This document shows, in pieces, positions 7,777 through 15,814 of a DNA stretch of 28,474 nt; position 1 is the first letter of the stretch; every line of letters begins with the position of its first letter. This stretch comes from an uncultured Dialister sp. (lineage in GTDB: Bacteria > Bacillota > Negativicutes > Veillonellales > Dialisteraceae): contig CABQAR010000011.1 in the NCBI GenBank assembly GCA_902462205.1, forward strand, positions 1 to 28,474. The letters are read 5' to 3'. Below the pieces are notes generated by a model. That model worked only from the letters and a program-made list of their open reading frames with translations, was not told the origin of the DNA and ran no database searches. Made by a program: the position numbers and the translations under genes.

Positions 7777-7810
7777 TAAAAAATGCAGTACCCATGACGA
7801 ATACTGCATC
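7777..7810 (-). terminator. Intrinsic terminator of the pur operon
   Basis: An 8-bp perfect stem, ATGCAGTA (7783-7790) with TACTGCAT (7802-7809), is followed on the minus strand by a U-tract (TTTTTTATG). It lies about 25 bases after the purD stop. Confidence 0.85.
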
Positions 7811-7834
7811 CTTCATAAAACCCATCCGTTAGGA

Positions 7835-9115
7835 TTATTTTTTTGCTTTCAGGTGCTTCAATCCTTTGTCCGCAATATCATGACGGTACTGCATGCCTTT
7901 CCAGCTGATTTTGGAAACGCCTTCATAGGCTTTATCCCGTGCTTCTTTCAGCGTCGGTGCCACGGCGACCACATTCAGTACGCGGCCTCCGTTGACGATG
8001 AACTTTCCGTTTTTCCTTGCTGTCCCCGCATGGAAAAGGAGGCATCCTGTTTCCTTCGCTTCTTCCAGTCCGGTGATTTCTTCTCCGGCAGAATGGGTTG
8101 CCGGATATCCTTCCGATGCAAGCACCACATCGACGGCACAGGCCTTCTTCCATTCCACTGTTTCCTTTTTCAGCGTGCCTTTCGCACAGGCAAGCATGAT
8201 TTCACCCAAGTCGCTGTCTAACAAAGGAAGGACGGCTTCTGTTTCAGGATCGCCGAAACGGCAGTTGAATTCCACTACTTTCGGACCGTTTTTCGTAATC
8301 ATCAATCCCGCGTACAGGCATCCCTTGAACGGATGTCCTTCTTTTTTCATAGCTTTGATCGTCGGCAGAAGGATCTTGTCATAAACAATCCTGTTCAATT
8401 CTTCCGTCATTACCGGAGCAGGCGCATAAGCACCCATGCCGCCGGTATTCGGGCCGATGTCTCCGTCACTGATCCGCTTGTGGTCCTGGGAGGAAATCAT
8501 GGGGATAATGGATTCTCCGTCGGTAAAACAGAGGACGCTGGCTTCCTCTCCTTCCATGAATTCTTCAATCACGACGGATTTACCCGCATTGCCGAAAGAT
8601 TTCCCTTCCAGCATGCCGCAGACGGCCTCCAGCGCTTCTTTTTCACTTTCCGCAATCACGACGCCTTTCCCTGCTGCCAGTCCGTCAGCTTTGATGACCA
8701 TCGGATATTTCTTATGCTTTTTAATATACGCGACTGCTTTTTCTTCTTCCGTGAAGGTTTCATAAGCAGCGGTCGGAATCTTATATTTCTTCATCAGATC
8801 CTTCGCAAAGGTCTTTGATCCTTCAATCTGCGCCGCCGCCCGTGACGGGCCAAAAAAGGCAAGTCCCTGTTCCTCGAAACGGTCTGCCAGTCCTTCCGTC
8901 AGAACAGTCTCCGGTCCTGCCACCGTCAGATCCACATCCATTAGTCGTGCGAAATCCAGAATGTCTTCCGCGCCTTTGACAGGAATCAGGTGTGCGACGT
9001 CCGTCATACCCTCGTTTCCGGGAACAACATATACTTCCTTCACGGAAGGACTGTGTGCCAATTTCCAGAGAAGCGCGTGTTCTCTTCCACCGCTTCCGAT
9101 AACCAATACTTTCAT
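7835..9115 (-). CDS. purD: Phosphoribosylamine-glycine ligase PurD (426 aa)
   Basis: ATP-grasp enzyme that makes GAR from phosphoribosylamine, glycine and ATP, second step of IMP synthesis. The N-terminus MKVLVIGSGGREHALLWKLA is diagnostic. ATP-grasp signatures follow: VIKADGLAAGKGVVIA, the switch region SQDHKRISDGDIGPNTGGMGAY, and the metal-site segment EFNCRFGDPETEAVLPLL. Length is normal. Last gene of the pur operon, 14 bases after purH, with GGGAGG before its ATG and two terminators after its stop. Confidence 0.98.
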   Translation of the reverse strand: MKVLVIGSGGREHALLWKLAHSPSVKEVYVVPGNEGMTDVAHLIPVKGAEDILDFARLMDVDLTVAGPETVLTEGLADRFEEQGLAFFGPSRAAAQIEGSKTFAKDLMKKYKIPTAAYETFTEEEKAVAYIKKHKKYPMVIKADGLAAGKGVVIAESEKEALEAVCGMLEGKSFGNAGKSVVIEEFMEGEEASVLCFTDGESIIPMISSQDHKRISDGDIGPNTGGMGAYAPAPVMTEELNRIVYDKILLPTIKAMKKEGHPFKGCLYAGLMITKNGPKVVEFNCRFGDPETEAVLPLLDSDLGEIMLACAKGTLKKETVEWKKACAVDVVLASEGYPATHSAGEEITGLEEAKETGCLLFHAGTARKNGKFIVNGGRVLNVVAVAPTLKEARDKAYEGVSKISWKGMQYRHDIADKGLKHLKAKK

Positions 9116-9129
9116 CGTGCCTCCCGTTC

Positions 9130-10671
9130 TCAGCTGTGGCGGAAATGCCTGTGCCCGGTAAATACCATGGCGATTCCGTATTTATTCGCCATGTCAATGG
9201 ATTCCTGATCCCTTACGGAGCCGCCGGGCTGGATGACTGCCGTCACGCCTGCCTTGCCTGCCGCTTCTATCGTATCACCGAAGGGGAAGAATGCGTCCGA
9301 GCCCATGACGGACCCCTTGCATTTTTCGCCGGCTTCCGCAATGGCGATATCTGCCGCGCCGACACGGTTCATCTGTCCCGCGCCGACGCCATAGGTCACA
9401 TCTTTTCCTGTCAGGACGATGGCATTGGACTTGACATGCTTGACGATTTTCCATGCAAATTCAAGCGCCTGCCATTCTTCTTCCGTCGGCTTGCGCTCTG
9501 TGACGCACTGGCAGTCTTCCCTCGTTTCCGAACTGTCGTCCGGTGTCTGGAGAAGCAGTCCGCCGGATACCTTATGGATCTGCAGTTCCTGTGTTTCCGC
9601 ATTATTGACTTCTATGAGCCGGATATTTTTCTTTGTCGACAGGGTATCAATGGCTTCCTGCGAGAATTTCGGCGCCATGATGACTTCGAAGAAGATCGGC
9701 TTCATTTCTTCTGCCGTTTCCTTGTCACATTCACGGTTCATCGCCACAATGCCGCCAAATGCGGATTTGCTGTCTGCCGCAAAGGCTCTTTTGAATGCGT
9801 CAAGCGCGCTGTCTCCCAGTGCGGTTCCGCAGGGATTCGTATGCTTCACGATGACGCAGGCCGGTGTATCCTTCCATTCGCTGGCCAGATCCCATGCCGC
9901 TTCCATATCCACGATGTTATTATAGGAAAGCTCCTTGCCATGGAGCTGTTTCGCTGCCGCAATGCCGCCCCTGATTTCAGGGTCCCTGTAAAAAGCCGCT
10001 TTCTGATGCGGGTTTTCACCATACCGCAGATCCTGTATCTTCGTATAAGCTTTGGCAAAAATATCCGGAAGGCCGTCCTGCGTCCCATTGACTTCTTTTG
10101 TCATGTAATCCGCAATAGCACAGTCATACAGGCCGGTATGGAGGAATGCCTTTCTGGACAGGTCAAAACGGAAATCCTCCGTCAGGCTGTCCGTCCTGAT
10201 GCGTTCCAGTATGTCTCCGTACTGTGCCGGATCGACAACGACGGTTACATATTTATAGTTTTTCGCGGCGGCACGGACCATGGAGGGACCGCCGATATCG
10301 ATATTTTCAATCGCCATTGCCCTTGTCACATCCGGCTTGGCAATGGTTTCACGGAAGGGGTACAGATTGACGGCCACCAGATCGATGCCGGTGATGCCGT
10401 GGTCTTCCATGGCCTTCACATGGTCGGGATTATCACGGATCGCCAGAATGCCGCCATGCACCTTCGGATGAAGCGTCTTGACCCTGCCGTCCATCATTTC
10501 CGGAAAACCGGTCACTTCTGAAACGGACATGACCGGGATGCCTGCATCGGCAATGGCTTTCATGGTACCGCCAGTAGAAACGATTTCCACACCCAGCTCA
10601 TGAAGGCCTTTTGCAAATTCAACAATGCCTGTCTTGTCAGATACACTGATCAAAGCTCTTTTCACTGCCAT
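9130..10671 (-). CDS. purH: Bifunctional AICAR formyltransferase / IMP cyclohydrolase PurH (513 aa)
   Basis: Catalyses the last two steps of IMP synthesis: formylation of AICAR with 10-formyl-THF and ring closure to IMP. The N-terminal cyclohydrolase (MGS-like) domain shows RALISVSDKTGIVEFAKGL and STGGTMKAI. The transformylase domain shows the catalytic KHTNPCG, then SAFGGIVAMNREC, and ends with FFPFGDTIEAAGKAGVTAVIQPGGS and the terminal HRHFRH. I place the start at 10671: it is seven bases after AGGAGG, whereas the in-frame ATG at 10677 is one base after it. The purN stop lies just upstream, so translation is coupled. Confidence 0.97.
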   Translation of the reverse strand: MAVKRALISVSDKTGIVEFAKGLHELGVEIVSTGGTMKAIADAGIPVMSVSEVTGFPEMMDGRVKTLHPKVHGGILAIRDNPDHVKAMEDHGITGIDLVAVNLYPFRETIAKPDVTRAMAIENIDIGGPSMVRAAAKNYKYVTVVVDPAQYGDILERIRTDSLTEDFRFDLSRKAFLHTGLYDCAIADYMTKEVNGTQDGLPDIFAKAYTKIQDLRYGENPHQKAAFYRDPEIRGGIAAAKQLHGKELSYNNIVDMEAAWDLASEWKDTPACVIVKHTNPCGTALGDSALDAFKRAFAADSKSAFGGIVAMNRECDKETAEEMKPIFFEVIMAPKFSQEAIDTLSTKKNIRLIEVNNAETQELQIHKVSGGLLLQTPDDSSETREDCQCVTERKPTEEEWQALEFAWKIVKHVKSNAIVLTGKDVTYGVGAGQMNRVGAADIAIAEAGEKCKGSVMGSDAFFPFGDTIEAAGKAGVTAVIQPGGSVRDQESIDMANKYGIAMVFTGHRHFRHS

Positions 10672-10673
10672 TT

Positions 10674-11291
10674 TCATTCCTCCTCGTGCATACCTGAAAC
10701 CTTGCGGCCCACCAAATGAAGTTTATCCTCGCAATATGCCTTGACCGCGCGGACATAGGCAGGATGCTCCTGTTCCAATATCCTTGCGGAAAGCGTTTCT
10801 TCCGTATCATGATCATAGACCGGAACGGCGACCTGCGTGATGATCGGTCCGTCATCCAGTCCGGTTCCGACGAAATGGACCGTGCATCCCGCCACCTTGA
10901 CGCCTGCCTCTATCGCCTGCCGCTGTCCGTGAAGGCCGCGGAAACTGGGAAGCAGCGCCGGATGGATATTCATGATACGGTCGGGAAATGCATTCACCAG
11001 ATCCTCTCCGCATATCCGCATGTATCCTGCGAGACAGATCAGATCCGGCCGGTAGCTTTTGGCTGCCTCCAGCACTTTCGCATTATACTCCGCCTTATCT
11101 CTGCAGGCTTTCATTTCAATCACTGTGGCAGGAACGTCCCAGCGCTTTGCCCGATCCAAGACGGGAGCATCTTCATGATCGCAAATCACGCCGATAACCG
11201 TTCCCCTGATGATTCCATTGACTGTCGCTTCATGGATCGCTTCTGCATTGGAGCCGCGCCCGGAAGCAAAAATCAATATCCGCTTATTCAT
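10674..11291 (-). CDS. purN: Phosphoribosylglycinamide formyltransferase PurN (205 aa)
   Basis: Folate-dependent GAR transformylase, third step of purine synthesis. The N-terminus KRILIFASGRGSNAEAI matches the family. The catalytic residues N108 and H110 lie in MNIHPALLPSFRG and D146 in GTGLDDGPIITQ. Length is normal. The start overlaps the end of purM by eight bases, with only a weak GGCGGT upstream, so translation probably depends on coupling to purM. Its stop meets the ribosome site of purH. No formate-dependent PurT is seen here. Confidence 0.96.
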   Translation of the reverse strand: MNKRILIFASGRGSNAEAIHEATVNGIIRGTVIGVICDHEDAPVLDRAKRWDVPATVIEMKACRDKAEYNAKVLEAAKSYRPDLICLAGYMRICGEDLVNAFPDRIMNIHPALLPSFRGLHGQRQAIEAGVKVAGCTVHFVGTGLDDGPIITQVAVPVYDHDTEETLSARILEQEHPAYVRAVKAYCEDKLHLVGRKVSGMHEEE

Positions 11292-12342
11292 GGAAAAGAC
11301 CGCCTGTCACAACGACATCCTGCTCTCCCTCAGTGATCTCGCCCACTTCATAAACAGGTTCTCCTATATTTTTCAGAATTTCTTTTGCCTTGTCCGCTTC
11401 TTCACGGCTGAGAATGAGGAGCATGCCCAATCCGCAGTTGAAGGTGCGGTACATCTCATGGGCTTCCACGCCGCCCTGCTTTTTGATGAACGGAAAAATG
11501 GGAAGCATCGGCCAGCAATCCGCATCCAAAACCGCCCTTGTCCCCTTCGGCAGCACCCTCGGTATATTATCGTAAAAGCCACCGCCTGTGATATGGACGA
11601 GCCCCTTGACCGTGCAGCCTTTCAGCACGGGGAGCACAGGCTTCGGATACAGCCGTGTCGGCGTCAGGACGACTTCGCCGAGCGGCCTGTCAAACCCTTC
11701 ATAGGTTTCCTGCAAGCGGAGGCCATTATCGGAAATAATGCGGCGCACGAGGGAATACCCGTTGGAATGGATTCCCGTGGACGGCAGTCCCAGGATCACA
11801 TCTCCCTTGGAAATATTTTCTCCCGTGATTAAATCCTTTCTATCGACGATGCCTACTGCAAATCCGGCTACATCATAATCGCCCTTGGCATAGAAACCTG
11901 CCATTTCCGCCGTTTCCCCGCCAAGGAGGGCGCATCCGGATTCGATGCATGCATCGGCCACGCCTTTGACGATTTCCGCCATCAGCTCCGGTTCCAGCTT
12001 CCCTGTCGCGATGTAGTCCAGGAAGAACAGGGGACGCGCGCCCTGCACAAGCACATCATTGACGCTCATGGCGACGCAGTCCTGCCCGATGGTATCATGG
12101 ATTCCCATCTCGATAGCAAGGCGCAGCTTCGTGCCCACGCCGTCCGTACCGGAAACAAGGACGGGATCCTCCGTCAATTCGTCTTTCAGCCTGAAAAGGC
12201 CGCCGAATCCCCCTAAGTCGCCAAGGACGCCCCGTGTGTAAGTGGCTTGTACAGATTTCTTGATCAGCTCCACTTCTCTTTCACCGGCATCGATATCCAC
12301 ACCGGCTTCCGCATAAGTCAGTCCTTTTTTCTTTTCACTCAT
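11284..12342 (-). CDS. purM: Phosphoribosylformylglycinamidine cyclo-ligase PurM (352 aa)
   Basis: AIR synthetase, ATP-dependent ring closure of FGAM. The N-terminus has LTYAEAGVDIDAGEREVE, the substrate and ATP-binding segments read SGTDGVGTKLRLA and SVNDVLVQGARPLFFLDY, followed by LLGGETAEMAGFY and GLVHITGGGFYDNIPRVLP. Length is normal. It starts 9 bases after the purF stop and overlaps purN at its end, inside the pur operon. Confidence 0.97.
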   Translation of the reverse strand: MSEKKKGLTYAEAGVDIDAGEREVELIKKSVQATYTRGVLGDLGGFGGLFRLKDELTEDPVLVSGTDGVGTKLRLAIEMGIHDTIGQDCVAMSVNDVLVQGARPLFFLDYIATGKLEPELMAEIVKGVADACIESGCALLGGETAEMAGFYAKGDYDVAGFAVGIVDRKDLITGENISKGDVILGLPSTGIHSNGYSLVRRIISDNGLRLQETYEGFDRPLGEVVLTPTRLYPKPVLPVLKGCTVKGLVHITGGGFYDNIPRVLPKGTRAVLDADCWPMLPIFPFIKKQGGVEAHEMYRTFNCGLGMLLILSREEADKAKEILKNIGEPVYEVGEITEGEQDVVVTGGLFHE

Positions 12343-12351
12343 AGTCGCTCC

Positions 12352-13767
12352 TTACCCTTCCACATCCCCGAAACCGCCGCTTGGCACAGGTTCAGGATAA
12401 TTGCCGTCAAAGCAGGCAAAACACATGTCTTCCGATTTTATATGGGCGATAGACTCTGCCAGTCCTTTCTGCGAAAGATAATGCAGTGCGTCGGCGCCGA
12501 TGATTTTGCAGATTTCCTCTTCCGAATACCTTGCCGCGATCAGCTGGCGCCGTTCCGCCGTGTCGATGCCAAAGAAACATGGGAATCTGACCGGCGGAGA
12601 GCTGATGCACATCTTGATTTCCTTTGCCCCTGCATTTTTCAGAAGCTCGATAATGATTCCGCTCGTCGTCCCACGTACGATGGAGTCATCAATGAGGATG
12701 ATCCGCTTCCCCTTTACATTCATGGAAATAGGATTCAGCTTCATCCTCACGGCCCGTTCCCTCTGCTTCTGCCCGGGCTGGATGAAGGTACGTCCCATGT
12801 ATTTATTTTTAAGAAGTCCTTCCACATAAGGAATCCCTGACGCCTGGGCATACCCCAGAGCCGCCACGTTTCCCGAATCAGGCACGCTCATGACCACGTC
12901 GCCTTCATAGTGGGTTTCTTCCCACAGATGGCGTCCCATCGCAAGGCGCGCTTCATAAATATCCTGTCCGTTCATGATGGAATCCGGACGGGCGAAATAA
13001 ATATATTCAAACGTACAGATGCCAAGCCTTGGAGCCTTGCGGTCATACATCGTGCTGCGGACACCCGTATCATCGATGGTCACGATTTCTCCCGGAAGGA
13101 CGTCGCGGACGAACTCCGCATTGATCGCATCCAGTGCCGGCGTTTCCGAACAGAGCACATAGCCCGTTTCCGTTTTACCCAATACGAGCGGCCGATAGCC
13201 GAACGGATCGCGGAATCCATATAATCTTTCATTCGTACAGGCCACGATGGCATATGCGCCATGGATCTCGTCCATGACCTCCCTGATCCGTTCCTCCATG
13301 GACAGGCTGCGTGCACGGGCAAGCAGCTTGATGATGACTTCCGTATCCATGGTCGTCTGGAACGTGGAGCCGCCGAGAAGCAGGCGTGTCCTTAATGATT
13401 TCGTATTCACCAAATTGCCGTTATGAGCAAGGGCAAGCGGGCCCTCCACGCCTTCCAGCTGCAACGGCTGGATGTTGCTCGGGATGGAAGAGCCTGTCGT
13501 ACTGTAACGTACATGTCCGATTCCGATGAAACCTTCCTTTTCGGGAAGCTTGCGGAATACCTCTGTTACCAGCCCCATGCCGCGGAACGTTTCCATGATT
13601 TTCCCGTCGCTGACCGTGATACCTGCGCTTTCCTGCCCGCGGTGCTGCAGGGAAAAAATACCGTAATATGTTTCCAGAGCAGCGGAGCGTTCCCGGTCAA
13701 AAATACCGAAAACGCCGCACTCTTCATGGGGTTTGTCATCACAAATATCCATGCTTGTGTATTTCAC
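12352..13767 (-). CDS. purF: Amidophosphoribosyltransferase PurF, propeptide and 4Fe-4S type (471 aa)
   Basis: Commits PRPP and glutamine to purine synthesis. Class II glutaminase: the nucleophile is C17 in EECGVFGIFD, so a 16-residue propeptide must be removed, as in Bacillus. HRGQESAG, HVRYSTTG and AHNGNLVN are glutaminase motifs. The PRPP site reads ILIDDSIVRGTTS. C251, C397, C449 and C452 (the last two as CFAC) match the four 4Fe-4S ligands of Bacillus-type PurF, so the enzyme is probably oxygen sensitive. The start appears to be GTG at 13767, eight bases after AGGCAGG; an in-frame ATG at 13752 lacks a ribosome site. End-product inhibition by nucleotides is family knowledge. Confidence 0.96.
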   Translation of the reverse strand: MKYTSMDICDDKPHEECGVFGIFDRERSAALETYYGIFSLQHRGQESAGITVSDGKIMETFRGMGLVTEVFRKLPEKEGFIGIGHVRYSTTGSSIPSNIQPLQLEGVEGPLALAHNGNLVNTKSLRTRLLLGGSTFQTTMDTEVIIKLLARARSLSMEERIREVMDEIHGAYAIVACTNERLYGFRDPFGYRPLVLGKTETGYVLCSETPALDAINAEFVRDVLPGEIVTIDDTGVRSTMYDRKAPRLGICTFEYIYFARPDSIMNGQDIYEARLAMGRHLWEETHYEGDVVMSVPDSGNVAALGYAQASGIPYVEGLLKNKYMGRTFIQPGQKQRERAVRMKLNPISMNVKGKRIILIDDSIVRGTTSGIIIELLKNAGAKEIKMCISSPPVRFPCFFGIDTAERRQLIAARYSEEEICKIIGADALHYLSQKGLAESIAHIKSEDMCFACFDGNYPEPVPSGGFGDVEG

Positions 13768-13848
13768 AAATGTAACCTGCCTTTACCTGTTTCTGTATGG
13801 TCTGCCACTGTCGTTCCTCTCCTGCGGAAAGGATATTTTCCTTATCCC

Positions 13849-13896
13849 ACGGGAAGATTCCCGTCTGATGCCATTTCCTGACAGCAGGAAAATGGC
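13849..13896. repeat. Two adjacent inverted repeats in the purC-purF spacer
   Basis: ACGGGAAGATTCCCGT (13849-13864) is a 7-bp stem with a two-base loop. GCCATTTCCTG (13870-13880) pairs with CAGGAAAATGGC (13885-13896) around a four-base loop with one bulge. Neither is followed by a U-tract on the minus strand, so the operon should read through. They may be RNA processing or stability elements within the 142-bp spacer. Confidence 0.5.
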
Positions 13897-13909
13897 CTTT
13901 TAATGGGAA

Positions 13910-14773
13910 TTAAAGCTTTTCTCCGGTGAGAAGCTCATACGCTTCCACATACTTGCCGATGGTCTTGTCAATGATTTCCTGCGGCAGCCTGTCTCCCGGA
14001 TTTTCTTTCAGATAATCACGGACAAACTGCTTGTCGTAAGACGGCTGGCCCTTGCCTGCCTCATATCCCTTCAGCGGCCAGAAGCGGGAATTGTCCGGCG
14101 TCAGCATTTCATCACCGAGAACGATATTTCCCTTTTCATCCAGACCGAATTCAAACTTGGTATCCGCAATAATTATGCCCTTGGACAGCGCATAATCAGC
14201 GCATTTACGATACAGCGCCAAAGTCAGGTCGCGGAGCTTTTCCATATATTCCCTGCCCTTGCCAGGGAACGTCTTTTCAATCCATTCCACGCCTTCTTCC
14301 ATGGAAATATTCATATCATGCTCGCCGACAGGCGCCTTGGTGGATGGCGTGAAAATCGCTTCCGGCAGCTTCTCGCATTCCTTCAGCCCTTCCGGCAGCT
14401 TGATTCCGCAGACCGTGCCGTCCTTCTGATAGCTTTCCCAGCCTGAACCGGTGATGTAGCCGCGGACGATGCATTCCACGGGAATCATGTCCAGCTTCTG
14501 TGTCTTCATGCTGTTTCCATCAAAAGCAGGCGTCCGGAAAAATTCAGGCATATCTTTCACGTCGATAGAAATCATATGGTTCGGCACTACGTCCTTCGTG
14601 AAATCGAACCAGAACTTGGACATCTTGTTCAATACTTCGCCTTTTTTCGGAATCGGATTTTCCAGAATGTTGTCAAAAGCGGAAATGCGGTCCGTGCAGA
14701 CCATGACAAGGCTGTCTCCCAGATCATACAGCTCACGTACTTTACCGGATTTAAACGGCTGATATTCCTTCAT
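13910..14773 (-). CDS. purC: SAICAR synthetase PurC, long type (287 aa)
   Basis: Ligates aspartate to CAIR with ATP. SGKVRELYDLG at the N-terminus, TDRISAFD, PVECIVRGYITGSGWESY, and the signature IIADTKFEFGLD followed by GDEMLTPDNSRFW are all present. At 287 residues it is the longer form (about 290-300, as in yeast ADE1) rather than the roughly 240-residue form of Bacillus or E. coli; this is a known subfamily and not a fusion. It starts 38 bases after purE. Confidence 0.96.
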   Translation of the reverse strand: MKEYQPFKSGKVRELYDLGDSLVMVCTDRISAFDNILENPIPKKGEVLNKMSKFWFDFTKDVVPNHMISIDVKDMPEFFRTPAFDGNSMKTQKLDMIPVECIVRGYITGSGWESYQKDGTVCGIKLPEGLKECEKLPEAIFTPSTKAPVGEHDMNISMEEGVEWIEKTFPGKGREYMEKLRDLTLALYRKCADYALSKGIIIADTKFEFGLDEKGNIVLGDEMLTPDNSRFWPLKGYEAGKGQPSYDKQFVRDYLKENPGDRLPQEIIDKTIGKYVEAYELLTGEKL

Positions 14774-14811
14774 TATTATTCTCCTTTATTAATAAAATCA
14801 GATAAATACAG

Positions 14812-15303
14812 TTATTTCCTCAATTCCTGCTGGAGTTTTTCATCCTTGCGATAAATTTCGGCAGCGGCTTCTTCCCTGTATTCCTTGTACTTTCTGTACA
14901 GATCACGGTCTGCCACCGCGCCGATTTCAATCGCCAGATAGGCTGCATTCTTGGCACCGTCGATCGCTACTGTCGCCACGGGTATACCGGAGGGCATCTG
15001 GACGATGGAAAAAAGCGCGTCCATTCCGTCTAATTTCGCGCCTGACAGCGGCACGCCGATCACGGGACGGAGTGTCATGGAAGCAACCACGCCGGGAAGC
15101 GCCGCCGCCATGCCTGCACCGGCGATGAAGCAGGCCGCTCCTTTTTCTTCCTCTGCCTTGACGAATTCTTCCAGCTTCTTCGGTGTCCGATGCGCCGAAG
15201 CAATGGCCATGTCATAAGTCACGCCAAATCCGTTTAGAATTTCACAAGCTTTTTTCATTGTCGGCAGATCGGAATCACTGCCCATGACAATACCTACATG
15301 CAT
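14812..15303 (-). CDS. purE: 5-(carboxyamino)imidazole ribonucleotide mutase PurE (163 aa)
   Basis: Converts N5-CAIR to CAIR. Motifs: MGSDSD (7-12), SAHRTP with H38, AGAGMAAALPGVVA, PVIGVPLSG and SIVQMPSGIPVATVAI. First structural gene of the operon, with AAGGAGG before its ATG. No purK is in this window; if the genome has none, this could be the class II AIR carboxylase type, which I cannot settle from motifs alone. Transcription reaching it must pass the terminator at 15320-15365. Confidence 0.95.
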   Translation of the reverse strand: MHVGIVMGSDSDLPTMKKACEILNGFGVTYDMAIASAHRTPKKLEEFVKAEEEKGAACFIAGAGMAAALPGVVASMTLRPVIGVPLSGAKLDGMDALFSIVQMPSGIPVATVAIDGAKNAAYLAIEIGAVADRDLYRKYKEYREEAAAEIYRKDEKLQQELRK

Positions 15304-15319
15304 AGTTTCCTCCTTGGCT

Positions 15320-15365
15320 AAAAATAAAAGCCCCCTGTTTCAGTGCATGACCAAACAGTGGAGCT
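15320..15365 (-). terminator. Strong terminator (attenuator) in the purE leader
   Basis: On the minus strand AGCTCCACTGTTT (15353-15365) pairs with AAACAGGGGGCT (15329-15340), 12 pairs with one bulged A and one G-U, followed by TTTTATTTTT. It lies between the pur promoter and purE, with purE starting about 16 bases later. The upstream arm begins directly after the stop codon of the small leader ORF. Confidence 0.85.
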
Positions 15366-15458
15366 TCACTTGATACTTCCCCAATGACAGACGCAAATAA
15401 AAAGAATATTCTCCTCCCGCTGATTTTTCAAACAACCGGAACAAAGAATTTTTTTCAT
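15366..15458 (-). CDS. Putative 30-aa cysteine-rich leader peptide of the pur operon
   Basis: A short ORF with ATG at 15458 and AAGGGAGG (15463-15470) four bases upstream encodes 30 residues starting MKKILCSGCLKNQ, with CSGC at 6-9, ICVCHWG near the end and four cysteines in total. It lies between the operon promoter and the leader terminator. Its stop codon touches the first base of the terminator stem. The same frame is open further upstream, without another ribosome site. I recognise no family. It could be a regulatory leader peptide, a small zinc-binding protein, or a chance ORF. Confidence 0.5.
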   Translation of the reverse strand: MKKILCSGCLKNQREENILFICVCHWGSIK

Positions 15459-15475
15459 TTTTCCTCCCTTATGAT

Positions 15476-15504
15476 AAGAAAAACCCGCACAAGCACTACG
15501 GGGT
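15476..15504 (-). terminator. Weak terminator-like hairpin early in the pur leader
   Basis: On the minus strand ACCC(C)GT pairs with GCGGGT (15483-15504) with one bulged C, followed by TTTTTCTT. The stem is only about six pairs, so it is a weak pause or termination signal at best. It precedes the ribosome site of the small leader ORF. Confidence 0.35.
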
Positions 15505-15537
15505 CCGCTTACACTCATAATATTCACATCCGTAAAC

Positions 15538-15566
15538 ATTTTAATATTTCTATATTGTCTTGTCAA
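15538..15566 (-). promoter_or_regulatory. Promoter of the pur operon
   Basis: TTGACA at 15561-15566 and TAAAAT at 15538-15543, spacer exactly 17 bases on the minus strand. The start site would be near 15531, giving a leader of about 230 bases before purE. I find no purine riboswitch core or T-box. Confidence 0.8.
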
Positions 15567-15814
15567 TAAAACTTAAATTTCAGAGATACAGATTTTATCG
15601 GACTTTTTTATTATAATTATCTTCTCATTTACAGATACCTGATATTTACTTTTTCCTTAATAAATATTCCCGTTTCCCTCCCTGTTCTGTATTTCTTCTC
15701 CTCCTTTTAACCGCCTTCCTGCTCGCCGGTGAAATGCGCTTTCGTTCCGGCGTCCCCTTTGCGCCCTGCCTTTACTGTTTAAAAAAATTTAAAACTTAGT
15801 TTATTATTTATCGA
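15567..15814. other. Divergent intergenic region between pur and padR
   Basis: No gene is visible on either strand. It is AT rich at both ends with a GC-rich middle (about 15710-15775) that contains a hairpin: CGCCGG (15724-15729) with CCGGCG (15747-15752), extended inside by GAAA/TTTC. There is no U-tract. Plus-strand and minus-strand short ORFs here lack ribosome sites. Confidence 0.5.

Noticed and set aside
9136..10521. Long open frame (461 codons) on the plus strand opposite purH
   Set aside because: It is antisense to a fully conserved enzyme, has no ribosome site and reads as Cys/His/Phe/Arg-rich low-meaning sequence; a by-product of codon bias.
15304..15560. Purine riboswitch or T-box in the purE leader
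   Set aside because: I could not find the conserved core sequences of the purine aptamer or the T-box; the leader instead shows an ORF and terminator. A covariance search would be needed to exclude PRPP-type ykkC RNA.
15744..15800. Short plus-strand ORFs in the pur-padR spacer
   Set aside because: No ribosome sites and fewer than 25 codons; nothing to support translation.
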